From NCBI RefSeq assembly GCF_021462415.1, contig NZ_JAKEDS010000001.1, positions 1,398,273 to 1,462,272 on the forward strand: DNA of 64,000 nucleotides. Reading direction: 5' to 3'. The stretch is from Rhodohalobacter sp. 614A (GTDB taxonomy: Bacteria; Bacteroidota; Rhodothermia; Balneolales; Balneolaceae). Below the pieces are notes generated by a model. It made no database searches and was not told where the DNA came from. It saw only the letters and a list, made by a program, of their open reading frames with translations. Both the position numbers and the translations under genes were made by a program. This document shows, piece by piece, positions 54,810-63,640 of the stretch. The first letter of the stretch is position 1. Each line of letters starts with the position of its first letter.

Positions 54810-57809
54810 TTATTGACTCGGTTGAAGCCACTTCACAGACACCAACGTAACCGGCCCCGCCATCCCCGATGGTTTTGGTGACCACCCCGAAGCATCAAAA
54901 ATCCCCTGTTCATTCCTGTTTTCTTCCATTCGCGAGGGAAAATTAACATTATAGAATTTCTTCCATGGCAAATTTTCTCGCTCCATCCATGCAATACGAT
55001 TGGCCATCAGATTACTGATTTCAATGATCAGCTCATTTTCATCATTCAGCCAATCGGGAGAGAGATAGAGGTTGTATTCAGGCCCGAAAAGTGTCCCTCG
55101 TCTTTCTCCATTGATGTAAACGGTGGCACTTTCATACACGTCACCCACGTCCAAAAGCCAGCCATCTTGATTTTCAGAAGGCCGGTTAAAGGTGATGCTG
55201 TAATGCGCTGTCCCGGAGAAATGACCGAAATGTTCACCATCGAGTTCTGTCCATAAAACAGGTTGATCCAAGGATTGTTCTGATGGAAGTTCAGGTCCAC
55301 CTTCGATGAAACTTAGTGTCCAACTCCCAGAAATAGGTTGAGGTTCCCTGGCGGATTCCACATAAGGATAGGTTGGAGAGTTGTTTCCGGAGTCCAATGT
55401 TTGGACAATTACAGACTCACCTTTGTCGAGTTGAAGATAAATCTCCGAACCATTGTCTGTCTCATTCCGAAGAGCTGCATATCCGGTTTTTTCATGAAGC
55501 GGATCAAAAATGTAAGCTGAATTTGTATTCTTAGATAAAGGTATCCATCCGTCTATTTTTTGATCGCTCCAATTGGTGATAAAATAAATATGCCCGGTAT
55601 CATTGCTTCGCCGGACAAACTGCAACTCCTCATCTACCATGGGCTCACGCGGTATATCTGCGTATTGCAAAAGATCTTTCAAACCATCACCACATATCAA
55701 GCGCCCTTCGCCAATCGCAGCTTCATCAATATTATTTTGGTTCGTGGAATTGAACTCAAGTCGTTTAATAAGATCGGTGTATTCTTTCTGTCGGGAGTCC
55801 AACTCATATATTCCCGGCACACTCTTGGGGAGTTCGCCGTATGCAATGATTGTTGCTCCATTATCAGCCAACTCTATCAATTTGTTGAATGTTTCAAGCG
55901 GAATAAACTGACTTTCAGGAATTACGATTGTTTGATACTCTATATCACCTGATTCAATTTTGCCATTCGAAAGTGAGATATCTTGCAACTGTGCATCAGA
56001 AATAAAATCGAACGTGTAGCCTTTCTCAATTAATTCCTCAGCCCCGGTTTTCAGAAAAGAACCATTCAAGCTTTCGCCCATTCCCCCGTCGAAATGACGT
56101 AATAATCCGGGACCAGGTTCAGCCCACTGATCATGGATTGGGTAGTAGAAAAGAATATCGTTATCGGGTTTGCCGGATTGCAGGAATGATTGTACCCGCG
56201 CAACATAGCTATTAAAATCTGCAAATTGATTCCAGAACGGATTGCGTTCATTGAAATGAACCGCCGCATAAAAAAGCCAGCCCGGCCATTCATCTTCTTC
56301 CGGAGAGTAAGCCGTACCATGATAGAAAATGTGGTTGATGCCACTGATGAAGAACCGGTCCACTGCACGCTTTACATCAGAAAGCGAGGATGAAAAATGT
56401 TCACCTAACCAGGTTGCAGCCTCGGCCGAAATCAACTTTTTGCCAGATACATTTCCTGCAGAGGAAGCCATCTTCGCCCGGATAATATCCGTTCCTTCTG
56501 TTTCGGGAATGTCGGAGGCAGCGTACAGATCCAGGATGTTTGCGGGAGATCCGTGAGCCTGGTTTCGGATGAGTGCATTATTCTCTTCAGCCCAGGAATT
56601 CCAGGGTTGTGTGAATTCTTCCAGCAGGAGGTCGGAAATAGTTTCGCGATAATCGGTTAGGACTCGAATTCCCGTCGCTGTATCACGTTGCTCCAGAAGA
56701 GCGTGCAGATGCGTTCGAAGGTCATAACCTCGTTTCTCTTCAAATTCATCAAAGAAGTTAAGAGTCCAGTTAGCTTCACCTTCGGCATCATCCACTTCAT
56801 AAGAATCATTGAAGAAGGATCGAAGTGACTCGATATTTCGATCAGCAAAAGCGGAATCAAAAGCAGTGATGTAGCGGCCAAATGCTTCTTCAGAAAAGTG
56901 ATCGATCACTAAACCTTCTCCGCCTGGCCCTGCCCGTTCAACCATTTTGCCGTGCCAGCCTTCAAACAGAGCGTAAAGTGTCCAGTTTCCCGGCGGGACT
57001 TCCCATTCCAGATGTCCGTTTTCATCAACTTGGCCGGTAAGATTGAGAACATCACCTGAATCGGAGTAGGCCATTAGAGTTTGCAGGGCCAGGGGTTTCT
57101 CAAATCGTATTTGTTCAATTGCCAGTTCCTGAAGATTTTCATTATCCCGGAGTGGCTCGTGGATATCGGAGATCTCAACCGGATCGGTTAAAGGATTTTG
57201 CCGGGGCTGATTCATCGTACCCTGTGGTTCTTCACCTTCCGCTTTTAAGAATCCGTACAGCTCATAAATCGTACTTCCGATGGTTCTCAAATAGGTTTCC
57301 TGGGTGAAGGAAATAGTTTGGCTGAATGGCTGCCCGCCACTCACCTGATAGGTTTTGTAATACATCCGTTTGGAAGCTTCATTTTCACCAATCCAGGGTC
57401 CACCAAACGGCCAGCCGGTACCGGTTGCCATGTCGATTCCCAAATTTAGCCGGTCCCCTTCAGACAATGTATGTTCCAGAACATCCATCCACTCCGGGGA
57501 TAAAAAATCGATGAATTGATCCTCATATCCTCCAACTCCATAGATTGGTGTGATTTCAACGCCACCCAGGTTGGCTTCGCTGAGTAACTCCATTTGGCGG
57601 GTCAGGTCAGTCGCGTTCACCGCACTTCCCATCCACCACCAACGGGTCCACGGTTTATTCTCTTGTGTGATTTCCGGCCATTCAGGTTCGTTTTGGAAGC
57701 ATCCGGAAACAAACAATCCCACAATAAGAACCAAACAAAGATTACTCCAAAAATAAATTTTCCAATGTTTGGTTATCGTTCGAAAGTTGTTCGCAATGAT
57801 CGGTTTCAT
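54810..57809 (-). CDS. GH106-like glycoside hydrolase (alpha-L-rhamnosidase family), lipoprotein
   Basis: 999 residues. The N-terminus is basic, then LCLVLIVGLFVSGC, a lipoprotein signal, so it is exported. The catalytic part starts with KPWTRWWWMGSAVNATDLTRQMELLSEANLGGVEITPIYG, the hallmark of GH106 alpha-L-rhamnosidases, and includes DMATGTGWPFGGPW and FINGINHIFYHGTAYSP-like FISGINHIFYHGTAYSPEEDEWPG. The C-terminal 160 residues form a jelly-roll, galactose-binding-like domain (WLLDVGDVYESATVYINGERRG). No SusC/SusD pair or other glycosidase is nearby, so it is an orphan. The specificity cannot be set from sequence. Confidence 0.85.
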   Translation of the reverse strand: MKPIIANNFRTITKHWKIYFWSNLCLVLIVGLFVSGCFQNEPEWPEITQENKPWTRWWWMGSAVNATDLTRQMELLSEANLGGVEITPIYGVGGYEDQFIDFLSPEWMDVLEHTLSEGDRLNLGIDMATGTGWPFGGPWIGENEASKRMYYKTYQVSGGQPFSQTISFTQETYLRTIGSTIYELYGFLKAEGEEPQGTMNQPRQNPLTDPVEISDIHEPLRDNENLQELAIEQIRFEKPLALQTLMAYSDSGDVLNLTGQVDENGHLEWEVPPGNWTLYALFEGWHGKMVERAGPGGEGLVIDHFSEEAFGRYITAFDSAFADRNIESLRSFFNDSYEVDDAEGEANWTLNFFDEFEEKRGYDLRTHLHALLEQRDTATGIRVLTDYRETISDLLLEEFTQPWNSWAEENNALIRNQAHGSPANILDLYAASDIPETEGTDIIRAKMASSAGNVSGKKLISAEAATWLGEHFSSSLSDVKRAVDRFFISGINHIFYHGTAYSPEEDEWPGWLFYAAVHFNERNPFWNQFADFNSYVARVQSFLQSGKPDNDILFYYPIHDQWAEPGPGLLRHFDGGMGESLNGSFLKTGAEELIEKGYTFDFISDAQLQDISLSNGKIESGDIEYQTIVIPESQFIPLETFNKLIELADNGATIIAYGELPKSVPGIYELDSRQKEYTDLIKRLEFNSTNQNNIDEAAIGEGRLICGDGLKDLLQYADIPREPMVDEELQFVRRSNDTGHIYFITNWSDQKIDGWIPLSKNTNSAYIFDPLHEKTGYAALRNETDNGSEIYLQLDKGESVIVQTLDSGNNSPTYPYVESAREPQPISGSWTLSFIEGGPELPSEQSLDQPVLWTELDGEHFGHFSGTAHYSITFNRPSENQDGWLLDVGDVYESATVYINGERRGTLFGPEYNLYLSPDWLNDENELIIEISNLMANRIAWMERENLPWKKFYNVNFPSRMEENRNEQGIFDASGWSPKPSGMAGPVTLVSVKWLQPSQ

Positions 57810-57941
57810 GTGGGAATATATATGATGAGAGGCAGGTTTTAAAAAAATTACCTTTTAAGGCATCTCTTGACCTTCTGATTACATCAGATCTAATCTTTGA
57901 TTTGAGAGAAGGAAAATGAAACCAAAGTAACTCTCTTCAGG

Positions 57942-58571
57942 TTATAGTTTTTTACAAGTAATTTGCCAGAATTTTTGAGAAGCTTTGTGTTCAATATTTT
58001 TTGCCGGTTCATTGATTTCTTTCGCTTCTATCAAGTCGTACTTTCCGAATTCGTTGTTCACGGATTCAGCATTATAATAGAATAACCGGACTCCATGAGG
58101 TGTTTCAAATCTGTCTTTACTTAATTCGGTTCCCTCGCCAAAAGTGGCTGTGTTTTTGGAGATGGCTACAAATACCATCAGTCCACCGGGATTGAGTTGG
58201 TTGTAGCAATCCTGAAGCAGTTTTGCCCGCTCTTTTTTATCTAACAAATGGATTAAAGCATAACAAAAAATGCCATCATACTTTTTTTTATCGAACGGCA
58301 TATCACTCACCGACCCATGATATATTTTCACAGTATCATCAAAGTGTTTTTTGGCTAAATTAATGGCCGTTTCTGAAATTTCGATTCCGGTCACTTTAAG
58401 GCCATCATCCGTAAAGACTTTTGCATTTCTGCCGTATCCAAATCCCGGAATCAGTATTTCTTTTAATCCATGTTTTTGAAATAAATCCACCGTCTCTATG
58501 GCTGAATCAGCAGGCGTAAATCCCCACATTTCCTGTTTCTCCTGAAAGCTTGATTCCCAGAATTCAGTCAT
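57942..58571 (-). CDS. Class I SAM-dependent methyltransferase
   Basis: 209 residues with a Rossmann methyltransferase core. Motif I is ILIPGFGYGRNAKVF near residue 39, followed by GIEISETAINLAKKHF (motif II acidic residue) and DKKKYDGIFCYALIHLL (motif IV). It resembles small, general methyltransferases of the UbiE/TehB kind. The acceptor is unknown. It shares strand and orientation with its neighbours but is 47 bases from the next gene. Confidence 0.88.
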   Translation of the reverse strand: MTEFWESSFQEKQEMWGFTPADSAIETVDLFQKHGLKEILIPGFGYGRNAKVFTDDGLKVTGIEISETAINLAKKHFDDTVKIYHGSVSDMPFDKKKYDGIFCYALIHLLDKKERAKLLQDCYNQLNPGGLMVFVAISKNTATFGEGTELSKDRFETPHGVRLFYYNAESVNNEFGKYDLIEAKEINEPAKNIEHKASQKFWQITCKKL

Positions 58572-58618
58572 ATGAATTGTCTTGTAATTTTTTGAACGTG
58601 ATCTTTTCCGGTATGATT

Positions 58619-59407
58619 TTAATTGATTTTTTCTGCTTCATCAACCGTTGTTCCGTTTTCTATAATCATCATTTTGATTACAGTACCATTCCTGTCTTCT
58701 GTGAATTTGAATTGGATATTTCTTTCCATAATAAAAAAAGTATCGTCAGATTCCGGGTAAAGGAGTGCCTGAAATCCACCCGATTGCAAAAATAATCGTC
58801 CGCTTTTTTGCGTGACGGTTGATACCCCAGTCTGAGACGACTGATAACTGCCTGTAAATCGCGATAATGTTTCTTCTGAAAGAGGTATCTCTGTTTTTTC
58901 CTGAGTAAAGGGGATTGGGCCATGATCGTAACTAAAAACCCGTGACATTTTCCACGTGTTGTTATGAAACCGCCAAAGGTGAAAGAATTTTCCTTTTCCT
59001 TCCGGGCGTTCGTTTGTTCCTGATTCTTTCACGAAAAAGTTATGATCACCAGATATGACAGCACCATAATTATCTATTGGGAATACTGAGATACTTTCTT
59101 CAACAGCCTCTCTTCTCAACCTCCACTCGTCATTGCTGCAAATTCCATCCTGTATACTTTTAATGAAACTATCCAATGACATTGAGACCCCATTTTTGTC
59201 ATGATAGAACTCGAGATCGTCAGTGAAGAACGTACGCAATTGATCAATGTCGCAGCTATTGTAGGCTTCCCAGAATAGCCTGTCATGGGTCAAAATAATT
59301 TCTTTTAGATTTTGCGAATCAACAGGTGCAGAATTTGATTGGGCTTTTAAAACTGTTGGAATCAATATGAATAAACACAGCGTGATAAAAATGGATAATG
59401 GTTTCAT
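58619..59407 (-). CDS. Exported DUF4440 (NTF2-like) protein with C-terminal DUF3471-like domain
   Basis: 262 residues with signal peptide MKPLSIFITLCLFILIPTVLKAQ. Residues 30-155 follow the SnoaL/NTF2-like cone (ILTHDRLFWEAYNSCDIDQLRTFFTDDLEFYHDKNGVSMSLDSFIKSI ... GKFFHLWRFHNNTWKMSRVFSYDHG). The C-terminal part (about 175-255: LSRFTGSYQSSQTGVSTVTQKSGRLFLQSGGFQALLYPESDDTFF) is DUF3471-like, as found at the end of some beta-lactamase-like proteins. The function is unknown; it would be periplasmic. Confidence 0.8.
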   Translation of the reverse strand: MKPLSIFITLCLFILIPTVLKAQSNSAPVDSQNLKEIILTHDRLFWEAYNSCDIDQLRTFFTDDLEFYHDKNGVSMSLDSFIKSIQDGICSNDEWRLRREAVEESISVFPIDNYGAVISGDHNFFVKESGTNERPEGKGKFFHLWRFHNNTWKMSRVFSYDHGPIPFTQEKTEIPLSEETLSRFTGSYQSSQTGVSTVTQKSGRLFLQSGGFQALLYPESDDTFFIMERNIQFKFTEDRNGTVIKMMIIENGTTVDEAEKIN

Positions 59408-59652
59408 ATTTTTTTGGTGAGGGCACTATCAGGATACCGCCAATTCTTTTTATGTTATTGTTGAAGTAGCTGAGATATCAGGATTTTTGGAAATGATAAC
59501 AGCCATATAAAAAGGACGAAAAAACTACTCTTGAGTTGCAACAGTTCTATGTGATGAGATCTGTTATTTTGCCAGAAGAAGGGATGTCTCGTTAGCCGTT
59601 GCCCGCAGCATGTTTACGATTTACGGGTAGAGAAATTTTATCGTAAGATAAC
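59408..59652. other. Intergenic DNA before repeat copy A
   Basis: No gene seen. It holds the 5' flank of the minus-strand DUF4440 gene and a 7-bp inverted repeat (TTACGAT/ATCGTAA at about 59618-59647), directly followed by the dispersed repeat. Confidence 0.4.
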
Positions 59653-59760
59653 TCGTCACATTGAGCACAGTCCTGTGTTTTCATGATGAAGTCGAAATGA
59701 GATCTCGACTCCAATCATCACTGTCGTTCCTCATTGCGCTCGACCTGACGTATCTTTCTA
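59653..59760. repeat. Intergenic repeat copy A
   Basis: About 108 bp nearly identical, roughly 80% by eye, to a second copy at 60269-60376. It contains GTCACATTGAGC, then a TCGAAATG...TCGACT inverted core, and ends GACCTGACGTATCTTTCT. It lies 10 bases from the stop codon of the minus-strand DUF4260 gene, as copy B lies beside the stop of the next gene. Confidence 0.8.
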
Positions 59761-59770
59761 CCCATTTATC

Positions 59771-60124
59771 TTACTCAGATTTAATCAACCCCAAATGAGT
59801 ATGCTGAAAGCCATTCATATACTTCAGTCCATACCCTAAAATTCTATCCAGGCTGGAGTGTCCAAATAAAATAATTCCTGCCAGCTCAAGCCAAACATTT
59901 CCTACATACCATCCCAAACATAAAATAAGCAGAGCCGCAGCTTTGTGGTGAAACAGGTTGTAGGTAAACGCACCGATTTTATTTCCGGTAAGGTATCCGA
60001 GCATTCCAATATCGGGTGCGAGAAGCAACAGGAGATACCACCACCATGCGAAGTCAGTCATGTTAAAGAGGACAATTGAAAAGCCGAACATTGCGGCTTC
60101 TTCGATTTTGATCAGGTTTTTCAT
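59771..60124 (-). CDS. DUF4260 family membrane protein
   Basis: 117 residues with three to four hydrophobic segments (about 8-24, 28-45, 60-90). LLAPDIGMLGYLTGNKIGAFTYNLFHHKAAALL and AGIILFGHSSLDRILGYGLKYMNGFQHTHLG are the family's signature blocks, with conserved Asp/His residues in the membrane region. Family function is unknown. The gene is flanked on both sides by the duplicated intergenic repeat, so it may have moved together with these elements. Confidence 0.85.
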   Translation of the reverse strand: MKNLIKIEEAAMFGFSIVLFNMTDFAWWWYLLLLLAPDIGMLGYLTGNKIGAFTYNLFHHKAAALLILCLGWYVGNVWLELAGIILFGHSSLDRILGYGLKYMNGFQHTHLGLIKSE

Positions 60125-60158
60125 GGAATATAAATGTTAGTTCAAAAACAGATTCATA

Positions 60159-60260
60159 TCGTCAGATTGAGCACAGTGTAGCAGAGCCAAGAACTCGTTT
60201 TACGCTTTAGCGGCTTCTTAACTTCACTTTCGTTGTGTTCGAAGTGACGTGACTTGATAT
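60159..60260. repeat. Diverged partial third copy of the intergenic repeat
   Basis: Begins with TCGTCAGATTGAGCACAGT, matching the start of copy A with one mismatch in 19 bases, then diverges, but ends with GTTCGAAGTGACGTGAC of the same style. It is adjacent to copy B in the promoter region of the DUF4260 gene. Confidence 0.55.
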
Positions 60261-60268
60261 CGAAGAAA

Positions 60269-60376
60269 CTGTCACATTGAGCGCAGTCCTGGGTTTTCAG
60301 AACGAAGTCGAAATGTTGTTTCGACTTCTATCGTCACTGCCGTTCTTCATTGCGCGACCTGGCGTAACTTTCTTCC
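60269..60376. repeat. Intergenic repeat copy B
   Basis: The counterpart of copy A at 59653-59760, with GAAGTCG...CGACTTC forming a clear 7-bp hairpin, and the same GTCACATTGAGC start and GACCTGGCGTAACTTTCT end. It abuts the stop of the PD40 lipoprotein gene. No transposase lies nearby. Confidence 0.8.
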
Positions 60377-60379
60377 AAT

Positions 60380-61318
60380 TTAATCTTTTACATCATTCCT
60401 CATATTTTCAACAACCTCCATACTTACCCAATAAATATCAGAAAAACGCGCATTGACTCCGGAAGAATCCCGCCTTGAAAAGAAAAGATACTTTTCATCC
60501 GGCGAAATATAAGGTCCGCTTTCCCAGTGTACGGTATTAATTTCACTGCCAAGATTGTACGCATCCGTCCAGGTATCATCTTCATTTTTGAAGGCCACAT
60601 AGAGATCCGTTTTACCCAATCCTCCTTTACGTGCGGAACCAAAAACGAGATAATCTTCATTGGGTGAAATAACGGGATCACCGGCATCATCATGGTTAAA
60701 TAGCCCATCGACTTCAATCTTTGAGAAATGCTCTCCATCAATGGAGGGAGATTTGAAAATTCTGCCATTCATTTCTAAAGATGGATCTTCGGGATTGTCA
60801 ATAATCGTTTGCGCAAAATAGAGCGTGTTGTTTTTTGAGACCGATATAAACCAATCCCGGCTGTCTGTGCTGATGGAATCCATTTTAACTGGCTCAGACC
60901 AGTCTCCGTCACTGGCTCGTGTGGAGCGGAAATAGTCCGGCGGATAATCGGCAACAAAGTATAAATTCTTGTTATCCGGGGAAATCATGGGTTCACCAAT
61001 AAACCAAAAATTTTCATATTCAAAATTGTGGACAAACCGGGGTGTATCCACAACAGCCTCATTATTTCCGCTGCTTTTGATCCGTAAAATTCGCTCATAT
61101 CTCCACATTTCGGAGTCCGTTTGGGTAATGAGATGCTCCCTTCCATCGGGACTCATCGTTATATTTTGCTGCAACCTTCCTTCAACATTTATGATACCCT
61201 GAGCATATTTTTGAGGAGTTAGACCGGGGTAATTACGATCAAGATAATGCACTTTATCAACACAGGAAATGCACATGAGTGTCAGGAGAATAATCAGAAC
61301 ATAGCTAATATTTTTCAT
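60380..61318 (-). CDS. PD40 (WD40-like) beta-propeller lipoprotein
   Basis: ATG 61318 is preferred over an in-frame ATG at 61375 because it gives a lipoprotein signal, MKNISYVLIILLTLMCISC, with lipobox CISC. The 312-residue product is a TolB/PD40-type propeller with recurring SPDxxxLYF units: MSPDGREHLITQ, ISPDNKNLYFVADYPP, ISPNEDYLVFGSARKGGLGKTDLYVAF and ISPDEKYLFFSRRD. The GxGKTDLY type segment resembles the OmpA-associated PD40 proteins of Bacteroidota. It should sit in the periplasm or on the outer membrane. Function unknown. Confidence 0.82.
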   Translation of the reverse strand: MKNISYVLIILLTLMCISCVDKVHYLDRNYPGLTPQKYAQGIINVEGRLQQNITMSPDGREHLITQTDSEMWRYERILRIKSSGNNEAVVDTPRFVHNFEYENFWFIGEPMISPDNKNLYFVADYPPDYFRSTRASDGDWSEPVKMDSISTDSRDWFISVSKNNTLYFAQTIIDNPEDPSLEMNGRIFKSPSIDGEHFSKIEVDGLFNHDDAGDPVISPNEDYLVFGSARKGGLGKTDLYVAFKNEDDTWTDAYNLGSEINTVHWESGPYISPDEKYLFFSRRDSSGVNARFSDIYWVSMEVVENMRNDVKD

Positions 61319-61663
61319 GCGATAAGTTTTAAGGGGTTTTATAAGAGACTTACAGTCCGGCTGAGCGAATAGCAATGGAAGGAAGCCCAGGTCTCTTGTT
61401 ATTTCCTGACGAGTACCCGACTAAATTCCACAGTGCTCCATGCACCTGCCTGTATTAAATAAAACATCAGAAGACAGGTTCGAAGTGAAGGATTGTATCA
61501 TCCTTCATTCTGCCATTAAATTGGAACGTTTCTCAGTGTTCTTTGCAGTTTCACCTTTTTTAGTGACAAGAACGCTACGAAAATGGTCTTAATCATCAAT
61601 TGCCTGGAATACCAACTGCCGGAATTTCCAGCCGGTTTTTGCAGGCAATGTAAAAATCACAAA
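61319..61663. other. Intergenic region without a gene
   Basis: About 345 bp with no convincing frame. It contains hairpins at 61487-61506 (arms GAAGGAT/ATCCTTC) and 61600-61648 (arms TTGCCTG/CAGGCAA with an inner CCGG/CCGG pairing); the latter lies 15 bases past the minus-strand glycosyltransferase stop and may be its terminator. No T run follows on that strand. Confidence 0.45.
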
Positions 61664-62389
61664 TTAATTAATTTTCAGCATTCCATATTTTAATATACAC
61701 CACAAAGCCCGGAAACCGTCTTTGGTATTAATTTTTTTCCCTTCATCATACGTTCTGCCATAGTACGATATACCTACTTCGTAGATTTTAATTTTGGGGA
61801 TCCGTGCAACCTTTGCAGTAACCTCTGGCTCAAAACCAAATCTCTTTTCTTTAAGATGAATCCCTTTGATAATATCACTTCTGAATAATTTGTATCCTGT
61901 TTCCATATCGGTAAGATTTAGATCAGAAAACATATTCGACAGAAATGTGAGGAATTTATTGCCAATGCTATGCCAGAAGAAAAGAGTTCGGTGTGGATTT
62001 CTTCCCATGAATCTAGAGCCATAGACAACATCTGCATTATCATAAAAAACGGGTTTAAGCATATCGTTGTACTCATTTGGGTCGTATTCCAGGTCGGCAT
62101 CTTGAATTATTAAATAGTCACCGGATGCCTGTTTAATTCCCCTGTGCAGTGCAGTCCCTTTGCCCATGTTTTTATCCTGGTTCAATAATTTTATCTCCAG
62201 TTGGGGATTCTCCCGAATGATTTTTTTTACGACATCTTCCGTTCTGTCTTCAGAGCAATCATTAATAATGATAATTTCTTTTTCAAGTTCATGGATGAGC
62301 TGAACCTCAATAAGAGTATGTAGTAATTTCGCAATTGTATTTTCCTCATTGTAAGCAGGAATTACGATACTTAATTTTGATATATACAT
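61664..62389 (-). CDS. GT2 family glycosyltransferase, DPM1-like
   Basis: 241 residues. [23 protein letters not shown] begins the GT-A fold, [14 protein letters not shown] is the first acidic motif, [16 protein letters not shown] holds the DxD at about 96-98, and [51 protein letters not shown] resembles the dolichyl-phosphate mannosyltransferase/GtrB group. It probably transfers a sugar to polyprenyl phosphate. No C-terminal membrane helices are seen. The partner flippase is not in the window. Confidence 0.88.
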   Translation of the reverse strand: MYISKLSIVIPAYNEENTIAKLLHTLIEVQLIHELEKEIIIINDCSEDRTEDVVKKIIRENPQLEIKLLNQDKNMGKGTALHRGIKQASGDYLIIQDADLEYDPNEYNDMLKPVFYDNADVVYGSRFMGRNPHRTLFFWHSIGNKFLTFLSNMFSDLNLTDMETGYKLFRSDIIKGIHLKEKRFGFEPEVTAKVARIPKIKIYEVGISYYGRTYDEGKKINTKDGFRALWCILKYGMLKIN

Positions 62390-62465
62390 ATTTTAAAATT
62401 AACGGAACACATTAAGCGAGTTGATGAACGGCCATTATTTGAAGTTGCCATGGATAGAAGAATTA

Positions 62466-63629
62466 TCATTGCAGGAATTCTTTTTGCTTTAGCCGCCGAT
62501 ACCAAACTGTCATCTTAAAGAGAAGCGCAATTAAGCTCCACACCAGCGCTGATACAACAGGACCTTTTTTCCTGTAGAGCATGCGAGACATTGTTGTACG
62601 GATCTTTAATTGCTTTAATACCGGATGCTTCAAAATTCTTTTTTTATAAGTGAAAAAGCTGAAATCATCCTTCTTAAATGCCTCGTTAATCTCAGCCGCC
62701 GCAGCTTCACCATAAGCTATAGCAAAGGAGATACCTTCACCAAGAAGGGGGTCAACACCAGCTGCATCGCCGGCTAAAAGAATGCGCGGTCTGGAAAATG
62801 ATGCATGGCGGTTAAAACATTGAATGGGATATCCCTTTAATTCGAAATCATCCAGATTTCGTCCGCGGCTGTTTAATACTTTTCTGAATGTCTTTTTAAG
62901 AGATACAGGTTTCTGATTCTGCCATGTACGGCTGTCAAAAATTCCCCTGTTCATAAATGGTTTGTCTTTAATCATACTTGGGAAATCCCAATAATAGCCC
63001 TGTATGCCGGAGTCGATATGGCTGAAGTCGAACAGCGCTGTCCGATCACGAAATTCAGGCTGTTCGTCGGCATTTTCCGGTGTCAGAATTTCAAGTAATC
63101 GGGCCCTTTTTTTGTGAGTTTCCCATTGTAAGCTTTGTCGCACAAAACTGCGTGAGCCATCCGCTGCCACAACTGTTTTTGCATGAAAGGTTGTCTGTTC
63201 AGTCATAATCTCCACATAATCAGAGTGGGCATAGATTTTTTTCACAGCCTCATTCTGCCGGACAGTCACCCCCTTTTTCTCTGCCTGAAGGACCAGCCAG
63301 TGATCAAATTCATCGCGCCGCACAATTCTGAACGCGGGGTCATCACGGAGGGAAAAAGAGCGATTATGATAGATCATTCGTATTTCGCGTATCGAAACAT
63401 GAGGAGGATCAAAAGGTAGCCCTAAACTCGCAAGAAGATCGGCCCCCAAACTTGTGATGCCGCCACCACAAAGCTTTTCCCTGGGATGGGTTTCCTTTTC
63501 TAAAACCACAATTTTCTCAGCCCATTCTGGATTTATTTTAACCAGATGTAATGCAGTGGAAATACCTGCCGGACCGGAACCAACAATTAAGATGTCAACC
63601 TGTTTCGCTTGATCTTTTTTAAGGTCCAC
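62466..63629 (-). CDS. FAD-dependent oxidoreductase, geranylgeranyl-reductase family
   Basis: 387 residues. The dinucleotide motif is VDILIVGSGPAGISTALHL, and GDAAGVDPLLGEGISFAIAYGEAAAAEI (about 275-300) is the second FAD motif of the UbiH/geranylgeranyl reductase group. KETHPREKLCGGGI (about 43-56) has the C-G-G-G element typical of geranylgeranyl reductases. It would reduce double bonds of isoprenoids or hydroxylate an aromatic substrate. The C-terminus is hydrophobic (LVWSLIALLFKMTVWYRR) and may sit on the membrane. Lies 11 bases after the partial membrane protein. Confidence 0.88.
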   Translation of the reverse strand: MDLKKDQAKQVDILIVGSGPAGISTALHLVKINPEWAEKIVVLEKETHPREKLCGGGITSLGADLLASLGLPFDPPHVSIREIRMIYHNRSFSLRDDPAFRIVRRDEFDHWLVLQAEKKGVTVRQNEAVKKIYAHSDYVEIMTEQTTFHAKTVVAADGSRSFVRQSLQWETHKKRARLLEILTPENADEQPEFRDRTALFDFSHIDSGIQGYYWDFPSMIKDKPFMNRGIFDSRTWQNQKPVSLKKTFRKVLNSRGRNLDDFELKGYPIQCFNRHASFSRPRILLAGDAAGVDPLLGEGISFAIAYGEAAAAEINEAFKKDDFSFFTYKKRILKHPVLKQLKIRTTMSRMLYRKKGPVVSALVWSLIALLFKMTVWYRRLKQKEFLQ

Positions 63630-63640
63630 TCTACTCCATA

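Noticed and set aside
59653-60376. Insertion sequence around the DUF4260 gene
   Set aside because: The flanking copies are direct rather than inverted, the enclosed gene is a small membrane protein and not a transposase, and no target-site duplication is evident.
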